Part shown: positions 33,921 through 45,237 of the stretch, one piece after another | How positions within the stretch are numbered: position 1 is the stretch's first letter | Layout of the letters: each line of letters opens with the position of its first letter | Source: Flavobacteriales bacterium | GTDB lineage: Bacteria > Bacteroidota > Bacteroidia > Flavobacteriales_F > PHOS-HE28 | Direction of reading: 5' to 3' | NCBI GenBank assembly: GCA_016788635.1 | Contig: JAEUSU010000037.1 | Span: 1 to 48,569 of the forward strand | DNA: 48,569 nucleotides | Made by a program: the position numbers and the translations under genes | Notes under the pieces: generated by a model | Database searches by the model: none | Seen by the model: only the letters and a program-made list of their open reading frames with translations | What the model was told of the DNA's origin: nothing

Positions 33921-36338
33921 ATGCCCAGCCGTATCCTTCGCACCCTACTGCCATTCCTTGCGCTGTTCCTTGCCGGTGCCACAAGCGCCCAGCAGCGCTA
34001 CACCATAAGCGGCTATGTGAAGGACGCCAGCAGTGGCGAAACGCTCATCGGCGCCAACGTCTACATCAAGGAGTTGATGAAGGGCACCTCCACGAACACG
34101 TATGGCTACTACTCCGTCTCGGTGGAGCCCGGCACATGGACCGTGGTGGCCAGCTTCGTGGGTTATGAGGATGTGCAACGCAGCGTGACCCTGAACAGCG
34201 ACCAGAAACTGAATCTGGAGCTCAAACCCACGGCCATCATGAGCGAGGCCTTTGAGGTGGTGGGGGAACGCCGCCAGGGCAATACCGAGGGCACGGACAT
34301 GGGCCGTGTGGAGCTCGATGTCCAGCAGATCCGCACGCTGCCCGCACTGTTTGGCGAGGTGGACCTGCTGCGCACCCTGCAGTTCCTGCCCGGGGTGCAA
34401 AGCAACGGCGAGGGCAACAGCGGTTTCTACGTGCGCGGTGGCGGGCCGGACCAGAACCTGATCCTCCTGGACGAGGCCACCGTGTACAACGCCAGCCACC
34501 TCTTCGGCTTCTTCAGCGTGTTCAATGCGGACGCGGTGAAGAACATCGAGCTCATCAAGGGCGGCATCCCGGCCAACTACGGCGGCCGCCTCAGCTCGGT
34601 GCTGGACATCCACATGAAGGAGGGTAACAACCGCAAATTCCATGGCGAGGGCGGCATCGGCCTCATCAGTTCGCGCCTTACACTGGAGGGCCCCCTTGTG
34701 AAGGAGAAGGGCTCCTTCATGATCAGTGGGCGCCGCACCTACATCGATGTGCTCACCCGGCCGTTCGTGAGCGAGGGCAGCCAGCTCTCCGGCAGCGGCT
34801 ACTACTTCTACGACCTCAACGCCAAGGCCAACTACACCCTCAGCGACAAGGACCGCCTTTTCCTCAGCGGCTACTTCGGGCGCGACGTGTTCGACTTCTC
34901 CGGCCTCAACCCTGGCGACCCCAAGTTCCGCATCCCCTGGGGCAATGCCACGGTGAGCGCGCGCTGGAACCACGTCTTCGGGCCCAAGCTTTTCCTGAAC
35001 ACCACGGCCACCTTCAGCGACTACAACTTCGAGTTCCGCGGTGGGCAGGACCAGTTCGCTTTCAGCCTCTTCAGCGGCATCAAGGACTACGGGTTGAAGA
35101 TGGACCTGAACCACTACGCCAGTGTCCGGCATAACCTGAAGTACGGCCTGCAATACATCCGGCACGCCTATACCACCAGCACGGTGGAGGTGGCAAGTGG
35201 TGACGTGGACTTCAACATCATCCCACCGCCCAAGTTGTACGCACACGAATTCGCCGCCTATGTGCTGGACGACTTCGATGTGACCGACCAGTTGCGCGTG
35301 AACTTCGGGCTGCGTGCCAGCGGCTTCATGCACGTGGGCCCGTTCGACTACCTGCTGCTGGATGACCGCAACGCCATCACCGGCGAGGTGAACTATGCCC
35401 GGGGCGAACGGGTGAAGACCTACGCCGGCCTGGAACCCCGCGTGGCCGCCCGCTACCGGCTGGACGGCAGCAGCAGCCTGAAGGCATCGGTGATGCGCGC
35501 CTACCAGTACGTGCACCTGGCCAGCTTCACCAGCGTTGCACTGCCCACGGACGTCTGGATACCCAGCAGCAGCAACGTGAAGCCGCAGGAGTCCATGCAG
35601 TACGCCGCTGGCTACTTCCGCGACCTGGTGGACCACACCTGGGAGACCAGTGTGGAGCTGTATTACAAGAGCATGAACAACCTGGTGGAGTACGCCGAGG
35701 GCGCGCAGCCGCAGGGCAATGGCAACGTCAACTTCGACACGCAGCTCGTCTTCGGCGATGGTTACTCCTATGGCGCCGAGTTCTTCGTGAAAAAACGCAC
35801 CGGCCACGTGAACGGCTGGGTGGGCTACACCTGGAGCCGCACCATGCGCACCTTTGATGACATCAACGAGGGGCGCGAGTTCCCCAGCCGCTGGGACCGC
35901 CGCCATGACCTGAGCGTGGTGGTGGCCTATGAGCACAGCAAGCGCTGGCATTTCGCCGCCACCTTCGTCTACGCCACCGGCCAGGCCGTTACGCTGCCGC
36001 AGAACCGCTACTGGGTGGAAGGGCGCCTGGTGAGCGAGTTCACCGACCGCAACGGCTACCGCATGGAACCCTACCACCGTCTGGACATGGCCGCCACACT
36101 GAAGAACAAGGAGACCCGCGAAGTGAAGGACCTGGAGACCGGTGAGATGAAGGAGGTGCCGCGCAGATGGCGCAGCAGCTGGACCTTCGGCATCTACAAC
36201 GTGTACAACCGGATGAACCCCTACTTCATCTACTTCACCACCGAAGGCACGCTGGCCAGTGGCAACCTGCGGCCCGTGGCCAAACAGGTCTCGCTCTTCT
36301 CCATCCTTCCCTCCGTCACCTGGAACTTCAACTTCTGA
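33921..36338 (+). CDS. TonB-dependent outer-membrane receptor with carboxypeptidase-like N-domain
   Basis: 805 residues from the ATG at 33921 (signal peptide to ATSAQ). Residues about 25-110 form a CarboxypepD_reg-like beta domain (YTISGYVKDASSGETLIGANVYI). The plug follows (about 120-230: LLRTLQFLPGVQ...GFYVRGGGPDQNLILLDEATVYN), then the 22-strand barrel, ending in an aromatic residue (VTWNFNF) as outer-membrane proteins do. The DUF4249 lipoprotein gene begins 2 nt after its stop, a standing Bacteroidota partnership. The pair likely imports an unknown ligand in a TonB-dependent way. Confidence 0.93.
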   Translation: MPSRILRTLLPFLALFLAGATSAQQRYTISGYVKDASSGETLIGANVYIKELMKGTSTNTYGYYSVSVEPGTWTVVASFVGYEDVQRSVTLNSDQKLNLELKPTAIMSEAFEVVGERRQGNTEGTDMGRVELDVQQIRTLPALFGEVDLLRTLQFLPGVQSNGEGNSGFYVRGGGPDQNLILLDEATVYNASHLFGFFSVFNADAVKNIELIKGGIPANYGGRLSSVLDIHMKEGNNRKFHGEGGIGLISSRLTLEGPLVKEKGSFMISGRRTYIDVLTRPFVSEGSQLSGSGYYFYDLNAKANYTLSDKDRLFLSGYFGRDVFDFSGLNPGDPKFRIPWGNATVSARWNHVFGPKLFLNTTATFSDYNFEFRGGQDQFAFSLFSGIKDYGLKMDLNHYASVRHNLKYGLQYIRHAYTTSTVEVASGDVDFNIIPPPKLYAHEFAAYVLDDFDVTDQLRVNFGLRASGFMHVGPFDYLLLDDRNAITGEVNYARGERVKTYAGLEPRVAARYRLDGSSSLKASVMRAYQYVHLASFTSVALPTDVWIPSSSNVKPQESMQYAAGYFRDLVDHTWETSVELYYKSMNNLVEYAEGAQPQGNGNVNFDTQLVFGDGYSYGAEFFVKKRTGHVNGWVGYTWSRTMRTFDDINEGREFPSRWDRRHDLSVVVAYEHSKRWHFAATFVYATGQAVTLPQNRYWVEGRLVSEFTDRNGYRMEPYHRLDMAATLKNKETREVKDLETGEMKEVPRRWRSSWTFGIYNVYNRMNPYFIYFTTEGTLASGNLRPVAKQVSLFSILPSVTWNFNF

Positions 36339-36340
36339 CC

Positions 36341-37306
36341 ATGCGCCGCACCCTCATAGCCCTGCTGGCCCTGGCCATTCTGCTCCCTTCCTGCGAGAAG
36401 GAGATCGTGGTGGAGCTGCCCGATGCACCCATGCGCTACGTGGTGGAAGGCACCATTTCCCCCAACTCGCCCCCGCTCATCATCCTCACCAAGACCCAGA
36501 GCTGGTTCGATCCGCTGGACATCAACGCCATCGCGGGCATCTTCGTGAGCGGTGCCACCGTAACGGTGGATGCCGGCAGCGGCCCCATTGCGCTGGACCA
36601 GATCTGCAGCGGATCGCTCACCGCCGAACAGATCGCCCAGGCGGCGGAGCTCACCGGCCTTTCCGCCGACCTGCTCGCTGCAGCGGACATCTGCATCTAC
36701 ACCAAGCTCGACCTGAGCCTGCTTGGCCAGATCGGCACCACCTATGCCCTGCGCATCGAGGTGGGTGGCGAAACGCTCACCAGCACCACCACCATCCCCA
36801 ACCCCGTGCCGCTGGATTCGCTCTGGTTCAGGCTGGCGCAGCAGCAGCCCAATGACGACAGCCTTGGCTTCATCTGGGCGCGCTTCACCGACCCGGACAC
36901 CATCGGCAACTACTACCGCTGGGCGCACCGCCGCATCAACCTGGGCAGCGATGGCGAGCCCAAGGACGCCACCTTCATCCCGGCCTCCTTCAGCACCTTC
37001 GAGGACCGCTTCATCAACGGCCTCACCTTCGACTTCAACCAGAACCGCACCGCCGCACCCTTCAGCAGTGCCTTGGATGATGAGAACGAGGAGGCGGGCT
37101 ATTTCAAGCGCAACGACACGGTGGTGATCCGCTTCAGCAGTCTGGGGCGCAGGGAGTATGACTTCTACACCTCCATGGACCTGAACGTGAACAGCCAGGG
37201 CGACCTCTTCAGCAACCCCGCCAACGTGAAGAGCAACATCTCCGGCGGACTGGGCGTGTGGGCGGGCGTGGCCAATTACGTGGACACGGTGGTTTGTGTG
37301 CCGTGA
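36341..37306 (+). CDS. DUF4249 outer-membrane lipoprotein
   Basis: 321 residues from the ATG at 36341. Lipoprotein signal ALLALAILLPSC, then the DUF4249 pattern: KEIVVELPDAPMRYVVEGTISPNSPPLIILTKT, a beta-sandwich (VSGATVTVDAG) and the C-terminal FNQNRTA...GDTVVIRFSSLGRREYDFYTS-like region. It starts 2 nt after the TonB receptor stop and is probably co-translated. By analogy with SusD-type partners it may cap the receptor, but DUF4249 biochemistry is unknown to me. Confidence 0.88.
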   Translation: MRRTLIALLALAILLPSCEKEIVVELPDAPMRYVVEGTISPNSPPLIILTKTQSWFDPLDINAIAGIFVSGATVTVDAGSGPIALDQICSGSLTAEQIAQAAELTGLSADLLAAADICIYTKLDLSLLGQIGTTYALRIEVGGETLTSTTTIPNPVPLDSLWFRLAQQQPNDDSLGFIWARFTDPDTIGNYYRWAHRRINLGSDGEPKDATFIPASFSTFEDRFINGLTFDFNQNRTAAPFSSALDDENEEAGYFKRNDTVVIRFSSLGRREYDFYTSMDLNVNSQGDLFSNPANVKSNISGGLGVWAGVANYVDTVVCVP

Positions 37307-37352
37307 GGCCGCCCTATCAATGACTTAGCGGTTGGTGGTGATGAGGGTCACC

Positions 37353-37381
37353 TTGGCCAGTGCAGTGACACCCTACTTTTG
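37353..37381 (+). promoter_or_regulatory. Promoter of trxB
   Basis: TTG (37353-37355), an 18-nt spacer and TACTTTTG (37374-37381), an exact -7 match, 14 nt before the ATG at 37396. Confidence 0.65.
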
Positions 37382-37395
37382 GCGCCCATAACGCC

Positions 37396-38346
37396 ATGAG
37401 CACCACCCCCGAACACGTGAAGTGCCTGATCATCGGATCGGGCCCCGCCGGATACAGCGCCGCCATTTACGCCGCACGCGCGGACATGAAGCCCGTTCTT
37501 TATGAAGGGCCCCTGCCGGGCGGCCAGCTTACGCAGACCACCGAGGTGGAGAACTACCCCGGTTATCCGGATGGCCGCACCGGCCCCGAGATGATGGAGG
37601 ACCTGAAGAAGCAGGCCCTGCGCTTTGAGACCGATGTACGCCACGGGTGGGTGACCAAGGTGGACTTCAGCGGCCCGGTGCACAAGGTGTGGGTGGATGA
37701 TACCAAGGAAGTGCACGCCGACACGGTGATCATCAGCACCGGTGCCAATGCCAAATGGCTGGGCCTGCCCAACGAGATCCGCCTGCGCGACAGTGGCGGT
37801 GGTGTAACGGCCTGTGCCGTGTGCGACGGCTTCTTCTACCGCGGCCAGACCGTGGCCTTGGTGGGCGCCGGCGACAGCGCCTGCGAAGAGGCCACCTACC
37901 TGGCCAAGCTCTGCCCCAAGGTGTACATGCTGGTGCGCAAGGATGAGTTCCGAGCCAGCAAGGCCATGGTGCACCGCGTGGAGAACACCCCGAACATCGA
38001 GGTGCTCTTCAACACCGAGGTGAAGGATGTGATCGGTGCGGACAAGGTGGAAGGCCTGACCATCGTGAACAACAAGACGAGAGTGGAAAGCCGCCTGGAC
38101 GTCACCGGGCTCTTCCTGGCCATCGGGCACAAGCCGGCCACGGACATCTTCCAAGGCTGGCTGGACATGGACGAGCAGGGCTACATCAAGCACAAGCCGG
38201 ACAGCACGCACACCAATCTGCCCGGGGTTTTTGTGGCCGGCGATGCGGCGGACAAGGTGTACCGACAGGCCATCACCAGCGCGGGCACCGGCTGCATGGC
38301 CGCCCTGGATGCCGAGCGCTGGCTGGCGGCGCAGGGCAGGCACTGA
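37396..38346 (+). CDS. trxB: Thioredoxin reductase (NADPH)
   Basis: 316 residues, normal length. FAD-binding GSGPAGYSAAIYAARA at the N-terminus, redox-active CAVC (C140 and C143), the NADPH-binding GAGDSACEEATYLAKL, and FLAIGHKPAT then VFVAGDAADKVYRQAITSAGTGCMAALDAE at the C-terminus. It reduces thioredoxin with NADPH in the cytosol. It has its own good promoter and stands alone. Confidence 0.96.
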   Translation: MSTTPEHVKCLIIGSGPAGYSAAIYAARADMKPVLYEGPLPGGQLTQTTEVENYPGYPDGRTGPEMMEDLKKQALRFETDVRHGWVTKVDFSGPVHKVWVDDTKEVHADTVIISTGANAKWLGLPNEIRLRDSGGGVTACAVCDGFFYRGQTVALVGAGDSACEEATYLAKLCPKVYMLVRKDEFRASKAMVHRVENTPNIEVLFNTEVKDVIGADKVEGLTIVNNKTRVESRLDVTGLFLAIGHKPATDIFQGWLDMDEQGYIKHKPDSTHTNLPGVFVAGDAADKVYRQAITSAGTGCMAALDAERWLAAQGRH

Positions 38347-38396
38347 GGGCCGACCTCGGGTCCGGGAGCCGGTCGATCCGTTCCTATTACCGCATT

Positions 38397-38415
38397 TTTA
38401 ACTTTTCATGTTAAA
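38397..38415. promoter_or_regulatory. AT-rich palindrome upstream of the DUF4143 ATPase gene
   Basis: TTTAAC (38397-38402), 7-nt spacer, GTTAAA (38410-38415). It is one of the most AT-rich spots in the window and lies 23 bp before the ATG at 38439. A role as operator or promoter part is inferred. Confidence 0.5.
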
Positions 38416-38438
38416 TTAGCGGTGTAAGTACGCTGCTC

Positions 38439-39596
38439 ATGTTGACCCGCATCCTCCATTCCAAAGTCGAGGACCAACTCAGGAGCTTCCCTGCCGTGGC
38501 CCTGTTGGGCGCCCGCCAAGTGGGGAAGACCACGCTGGCACGAAGCGTGACCGCGGCATATGGCAGGCAGGTGGTCCATCTCGACCTTGAATCGCCCGGC
38601 GACGCAGCCAAATTGCGTGATGCGCAAGCCTACCTGGAAGGGGTAAGCGACAAACTGGTGGTGATCGACGAGGTGCAGCGCATGCCCGAGCTATTCCCTG
38701 TGCTGCGTTCGCTCATTGACCGGGATCGACGCAAGGGCCGCTTTTTGCTGCTTGGTTCATCCTCAGAAGTGATCATCCGGCAGGCAGCTGAATCACTCGC
38801 TGGTAGGACCGCCTATCTGGAACTGTTCCCATTTCATGTGTTTGAGACCGGCATGGACCAATGCGACAGGCTCTGGCTGCGCGGGGGATTCCCGGAAGCC
38901 TTCCTTGCCCGAAGCCACGCCGAAGCCTTCAACTGGATGGGCCACTATATGCGCAATGTGGTGGAGCGCGACCTCTCCCTTCTGGGACTGAACGCCCCTG
39001 CACGGAACCTGCGCGCGCTGCTCACCATGCTGTCCTCGGTGCATGGTCAACCGCTGAACATGAGCATGCTGGGCAAGTCGCTCGGCCTTTCGGTAACCAC
39101 CATCAAACGCTACCTCGATCACTTTGAACAAGCCTACCTCATCTTCAACCTGCCGAGCTTCCATACCAACACGCGAAAACGGCTCACGCGCACCCCGAAG
39201 ACTTATCTGCTGGACAGTGGCATGCTGCATGCGCTGAACGACCTGCATTCCATGGATGCCTTGCGCGGACACGCATTGGTCGGCAATTCATGGGAGGGAT
39301 TCGTCATCCAGCAGGTCCGGTCGTGGCTGAACGATCCCGGCCGCATCCATTACTTCAGGACCATGGATGGATCGGAACTGGACCTGGTCATTACACGCGG
39401 GAACAAGGCCGTAGCCGCCCTGGAGATCAAAACCACCAATTCACCCTCCTTGAGCAAGGGCAACCAACTGGCCTTTGATGCCGTGGGTGCGAAGAAGCGG
39501 CTCATCGTGACCCCCAGCGCCGATGACCATCCATACGGCGATGGCATCACGGTATGCTCACTACCCACCTTGTGGCAGCACTTGGAAGGGGTGTGA
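38439..39596 (+). CDS. AAA_14 / DUF4143 family ATPase
   Basis: 385 residues. N-terminal AAA_14 P-loop domain: Walker A GARQVGKTTLAR and Walker B KLVVIDEVQRMPE, followed by LLGSSS sensor 1. The DUF4143 C-terminal half contains a winged-helix segment (LGKSLGLSVTTIKRYLDHFEQAYLIFNLP) and a PD-(D/E)xK-like pattern (GSELDLVITRGNKAVAALEIKTT). Members are often horizontally transferred, and the biological role is unknown. The A+T-rich upstream palindrome and its solitary setting fit a mobile single-gene unit. Confidence 0.9.
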   Translation: MLTRILHSKVEDQLRSFPAVALLGARQVGKTTLARSVTAAYGRQVVHLDLESPGDAAKLRDAQAYLEGVSDKLVVIDEVQRMPELFPVLRSLIDRDRRKGRFLLLGSSSEVIIRQAAESLAGRTAYLELFPFHVFETGMDQCDRLWLRGGFPEAFLARSHAEAFNWMGHYMRNVVERDLSLLGLNAPARNLRALLTMLSSVHGQPLNMSMLGKSLGLSVTTIKRYLDHFEQAYLIFNLPSFHTNTRKRLTRTPKTYLLDSGMLHALNDLHSMDALRGHALVGNSWEGFVIQQVRSWLNDPGRIHYFRTMDGSELDLVITRGNKAVAALEIKTTNSPSLSKGNQLAFDAVGAKKRLIVTPSADDHPYGDGITVCSLPTLWQHLEGV

Positions 39597-39623
39597 ATTG
39601 CCGACCGTTGGCAGCAGCATGAA

Positions 39624-39649
39624 GAAGGCGGCCTCGATGGGCCGCCTTC
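39624..39649. terminator. Bidirectional hairpin between the ATPase gene and katG
   Basis: GAAGGCGGCC (39624-39633), 6-nt loop, GGCCGCCTTC (39640-39649): a perfect 10-bp stem between two convergent genes, so it can serve both. Confidence 0.7.
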
Positions 39650-39673
39650 CTCGCATTAGGGATCGTTCGCTGC

Positions 39674-41929
<2,256 letters not shown>

Positions 41930-41943
41930 TCAGGGTTGTGCGG

Positions 41944-41951
41944 TAAAACTA
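41944..41951 (-). promoter_or_regulatory. -7-like box of katG
   Basis: The minus strand reads TAGTTTTA, one mismatch from TAnnTTTG, 20 nt before the katG ATG. The sequence further upstream (41950-42000) is AT-rich compared with its surroundings; no OxyR or PerR site was recognised. Confidence 0.35.
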
Positions 41952-42149
41952 GATTGAATGAAATGTATTGGAACTAAGTCGTCATTGAAAATGCCTATGC
42001 ACTTCCGGCGATGACCAGAGGTTCCGGGTACGCAGCGAAGTGACCGCTTGTGCAGGCAGGGGTCCATGACGATCATCAGCACACACGCGCACGTCAGGAC
42101 CGTGATCTGCCTTTACATTCATGGCACACTTTCCGCAACGCGCGATCGT

Positions 42150-43001
42150 ATGCGCCAGCTGGTCCTTCCGTGCCTCCTACTCGCCATTGCTTCTGTCCGC
42201 GCACAGTTCCCCCTGCCCTACTATGAAACATGGGACAGCAGCAGCCTGCTCATCAGCCGGGACACCGCCGCATTCCTTGAGCTCATGCGCATGGACCACC
42301 TGCTCGCCGTGGGTCCATTAGCCGCGCGTGAGGTGCGCATCCGGCGCTTCCGCACACTGATGGAGGATGAGTGCTGCACCGATGCCGATCCGGTCTACCT
42401 CATCGCGGAGCTGGCCGAGCGGATCGACACCACGCACTGGAGCTATCTGCCTTCCGGCGAAATGGAACAGGTGCGCTTCGCTTTGCAGACCCTTGCCTCG
42501 TACACGCTTCCTGATACGTTGCTGCCCTTCACCCATCCCGAGCCGGCCTACCAGCCCCGCTGGATCTGGCGTGCGGAGGGGACGGACCACCGGCTGGTCC
42601 TGCAGCGGGTGCGCGTGGATGGCAGCGTGGAGGACGAGTGGCCCTGGATGGAGGTGCGGCGCTCGCGATGCCAGGCCTGGCAACTGGATGATCTCACGTG
42701 GGTACGATGCCCCGGTGCAGAGGACACGCTGCGAAGCCTTTCCAACATCGGGATCGAGATCCTGATGAGCCCGCAAGGTCCGGTGCATGTCTTCCTGGAC
42801 TATTCGCAGACCACCCTGGATGGCTGGGGGCCCTTCCATTGGGCACAACGCAGACCCATGGCCATGATCCATTCCGGTGCGTACCGCTCCATCATCCTCA
42901 ACTCGGGTGAAGTGCTGGTGCAAAGCGGCGGCCGCTGGCTCTACACCCACCGCGAACCCGTTCGTTACTATGGGGAATGTGATTGCCCGGAGGACGACTG
43001 A
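42150..43001 (+). CDS. Hypothetical secreted protein
   Basis: 283 residues from the ATG at 42150, chosen because it starts a signal peptide (MRQLVLPCLLLAIASVRAQ). The mature part is rich in tryptophan and charged residues, with a CC pair early (DECCTD) and CDC near the end (GECDCPEDD). I recognise no family. It is monocistronic and convergent with the next gene. Confidence 0.65.
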   Translation: MRQLVLPCLLLAIASVRAQFPLPYYETWDSSSLLISRDTAAFLELMRMDHLLAVGPLAAREVRIRRFRTLMEDECCTDADPVYLIAELAERIDTTHWSYLPSGEMEQVRFALQTLASYTLPDTLLPFTHPEPAYQPRWIWRAEGTDHRLVLQRVRVDGSVEDEWPWMEVRRSRCQAWQLDDLTWVRCPGAEDTLRSLSNIGIEILMSPQGPVHVFLDYSQTTLDGWGPFHWAQRRPMAMIHSGAYRSIILNSGEVLVQSGGRWLYTHREPVRYYGECDCPEDD

Positions 43002-43012
43002 GCGGCGAGCGG

Positions 43013-43930
43013 TCATTGTGCGACCTGCCAATCGCTCAAGGTGAGGAAGAAGCGCACCTGCTCGGTGGGTTTGAAGGGAATGTCCCACACGCCTTCATAG
43101 TCCACCTGCGCGGGCAGCAACTGCCCTTCCAGCACCTGGTTGTCCACCTTGATGCGGATGTCGAAATCGAGGATGAGCGAGGCGTGCGCGATGCGGTACT
43201 CGCGGGCGATCACCTGCATGGTCTCGCGGTCGAACCAGGTCTCCATGCGCTTGATCACGGTGCGGCCGTCGCGCGCCTCGGGCCTGGCGTCCGCACTGAA
43301 GACCCAGCAGAGGTGGCCGTTGCGCTCGCCGGCGCGGATGAAGTAGTCATAGTAGGGCACCATCTTCGGGTCGAAGAGCGCGAGCTTGTCGCCGATCATG
43401 GGCACGCTGGCGATCTCCTGGCCGGGATTGAACATGAACTTCTTCAGCTCGCTCTTGTACTTGTCGAACTTCGAGGTGCGCACGATCTCCTGCTGGCGCT
43501 GAACGATGTTGCACGTGGCCGGTACCCGGCCCTTGGGGAAGAAGACATCGTCGTACATCTCCGCCGTGAGGTAGCGGAAGCTGCCATCCTGGTTCCGCAG
43601 GGGTCCGCTCTCGGCCAGGCTGTCCAGCGCCAGCCACACCTTGCCGCCCTCGCGCAGCAACATGCCGCGCCGGTAGAGCCCGGCGGTCTTCCTCTCCTTG
43701 CGGTGGTGCACGCGCAGGGCGCTTTCCACGCGGTGCGGATGGCACTTCAAGTTCACGAATGCCTGCTGGAAGGTGGTGTCCTCCATCACCTGCTTCACGA
43801 AGTCCTCCACCTTGAAGCCGAGGGCCTGTGCACTAACGGTGAAGGCATCGAGCTGCACGGCCTTCACCACATCATCCTGGGCGTGCAATGCGGACGCGCA
43901 GAGCACCAGAATGACGCCGATCCCGCGCAT
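43013..43930 (-). CDS. Hypothetical secreted protein, second gene of a two-gene operon
   Basis: 305 residues from the ATG at 43928-43930. Signal peptide MRGIGVILVLCASALHAQ, then VKAVQLDAFTVSAQALGFKVEDFVKQVMEDTTF. The middle and C-terminal parts look like a beta-rich outer-membrane-associated domain (VIKRMETWFDRETMQVIAREYRI). No family is recognised. It starts 2 nt after the stop of the upstream gene and is almost certainly co-transcribed with it. Confidence 0.7.
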   Translation of the reverse strand: MRGIGVILVLCASALHAQDDVVKAVQLDAFTVSAQALGFKVEDFVKQVMEDTTFQQAFVNLKCHPHRVESALRVHHRKERKTAGLYRRGMLLREGGKVWLALDSLAESGPLRNQDGSFRYLTAEMYDDVFFPKGRVPATCNIVQRQQEIVRTSKFDKYKSELKKFMFNPGQEIASVPMIGDKLALFDPKMVPYYDYFIRAGERNGHLCWVFSADARPEARDGRTVIKRMETWFDRETMQVIAREYRIAHASLILDFDIRIKVDNQVLEGQLLPAQVDYEGVWDIPFKPTEQVRFFLTLSDWQVAQ

Positions 43931-43932
43931 GC

Positions 43933-44649
43933 TCAGTAGCGCCGAGTAGGGCCCAAACTGGTGTAGAGTTCGTACTTCTTCTTCACGTACATCATGAACT
44001 CATACTGCGTGAGGCCCTTGATCACGTGGTCCGGCACGGCGCAGAACTCGATGAAGTCATCGAAGGCCTCATCGTTCAGATTGATGATGTCATATTCCAC
44101 ATACTTGTACAGCAGCTCACGCAGGAGCTCGCGTTTGCGATCCTCGTTCTGCAGTTCGGCCACCAGGCGTTTGCTGCGCTCACGCTTGCTGAACTCCTGG
44201 TACAGGAAGGTGATGGGGCTTTGCAGCGCGTTCACGCCGCTGATGCGGTAGTCGCGTTCCGTGTAGCCGAGCTTCTCGATGTCCTTCTGGATCTGTTCCA
44301 GTGTGCGTTGCGGCAGCACCTCCACCGCGGCCAGCTGCACCTGCAGGGGGCGCAGGCGGATGGTGACGTGGTACACCGGCTTGGGCACGCTGTCCGCCAT
44401 GCAGATGGGCTCGGTGCGGTGCCCGATGGAACCCACCAGGATGGTATCCGTGCGCAGGGCCCGCACCTCGAAGGTGCCATCCGGGTTGCCGAAGCCTCCG
44501 CTGCGGGTGCGCTTGTTCACGATCATGAGGTCGTAGAACACGTGGTCTTTGGCAGGGCTGATGACCTTGCCTTTGATGGTGACCATGTCCTGCGTGAAGG
44601 CGGGAATGGTGAACAGGAGCACGAAAAGGACCGGGAACAGGCGCCGCAT
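43933..44649 (-). CDS. Carboxypeptidase-regulatory-like domain protein, secreted
   Basis: 238 residues from the ATG at 44647-44649 (signal peptide MRRLFPVLFVLLFTIPAFTQ). Residues about 22-110 resemble a CarboxypepD_reg-like domain (VTIKGKVISPAKDHVFYDLMIVN...GGFGNPDGTFEVRAL...VEVLPQRTLEQI). The C-terminal half is helical and charged (FSKRERSKRLVAELQNEDRKRELL). It resembles small Flavobacteriia proteins of unknown role rather than a TonB receptor. First gene of an operon with the 43013 gene; a perfect -7 box ends 7 nt upstream. Confidence 0.75.
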   Translation of the reverse strand: MRRLFPVLFVLLFTIPAFTQDMVTIKGKVISPAKDHVFYDLMIVNKRTRSGGFGNPDGTFEVRALRTDTILVGSIGHRTEPICMADSVPKPVYHVTIRLRPLQVQLAAVEVLPQRTLEQIQKDIEKLGYTERDYRISGVNALQSPITFLYQEFSKRERSKRLVAELQNEDRKRELLRELLYKYVEYDIINLNDEAFDDFIEFCAVPDHVIKGLTQYEFMMYVKKKYELYTSLGPTRRY

Positions 44650-44656
44650 GGGTGGC

Positions 44657-44664
44657 CAAAAGTA
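44657..44664 (-). promoter_or_regulatory. -7 box just before the 44649 start
   Basis: The minus strand reads TACTTTTG, an exact TAnnTTTG match, only 7 nt from the ATG. Transcription from here would give an essentially leaderless mRNA. Confidence 0.55.
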
Positions 44665-44701
44665 GCGGCCGCACCGGGCCAGTACCGTGCCGGAAAAAGG
44701 C

Positions 44702-44733
44702 GAAGGGCCCTCCGGTCTCCCGAAAGGCCCTTC
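44702..44733 (-). terminator. Terminator of rnpB
   Basis: GAAGGGCC (44702-44709) and GGCCCTTC (44726-44733) form an 8-bp stem; on the minus strand a run of five T follows (44694-44698). It lies about 9 nt past the RNase P RNA 3' end. Confidence 0.75.
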
Positions 44734-44979
44734 CTGTAAGGTCCTGCGCACCTGTAAGCCGGGTTCTGTTCCCCGCTGCGGAACACGTCCAATGCGGGGT
44801 CCCCGTCATTTATCTGGTCCCGATGTCGCCATCGGGATCGATCGACCTACCCGCTGGGACCGGGCGGGCCGCCCTTCACCCCGACAAGTCGGGATCCCCA
44901 GCCTATTTGGTCTTTCAGCCCGTGGGGTTTACCAAGCCCCGGATGTCGCCACCCGGGCTGGTGGGCTCTTACTTTCACA

Positions 44980-45010
44980 CGCCGAAGCGCGCTATCCCGC
45001 GCGAAGGCGG
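44980..45010. repeat. Repeat hairpin within rnpB, copy 1
   Basis: CGCC-GAA-GCGCG, loop CTATCC, CGCGC-GAA-GGCG: two stems separated by a symmetric GAA/GAA internal loop (UUC/UUC in the RNA). Confidence 0.6.
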
Positions 45011-45029
45011 GCCCACCTTTTCACTTTTA

Positions 45030-45055
45030 CCCGCCGAAGCCTTGGCGAAGGCGGG
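45030..45055. repeat. Repeat hairpin within rnpB, copy 2
   Basis: CCCGCC-GAA-GCC, TT, GGC-GAA-GGCGGG: the same outer stem and GAA/GAA internal loop as copy 1, 19 nt further on. It resembles a repeat common between genes in many bacteria. Confidence 0.65.
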
Positions 45056-45237
45056 CCTTGCCAAAACTTCAGCCTAGGGCCTTTCGGCCTGCAGGCAACC
45101 TCCCTTTCTGTGGCACTTTCCGTGGCGCCGCCGTTCCCGGCGGCGCCCCTTCCCGTTAGGAAGCACGGTGCCCTATGCTGCCCGGACTTTCCTCCCCCCA
45201 CCTTGCAGCGGGGAGCGACGGAGCGGTGCGCAGGATG

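Larger units (their letters stand above)
44742..45235 (-). ncRNA. rnpB: RNase P RNA (bacterial type A)
   Basis: The minus strand carries the conserved 5' motif GAGGAAAGTCCGGGC (45181-45195) and the 3' motif ACAGAACCCGGCTT (around 44756-44770). The ends pair in P1: TCCTGCGCACC near 45235 with GGTGCGCAGGA at 44742-44752, 11 perfect pairs that set both boundaries. About 494 nt, longer than usual for this RNA, partly because of two repeat hairpins in the middle. Open frames crossing it are shadows. It starts 2 nt after the smr stop in the same direction. Confidence 0.93.

Noticed and set aside
33945..36077. 710-codon frame antisense to the TonB receptor
   Set aside because: Mirror of the receptor coding sequence with no recognisable domain.
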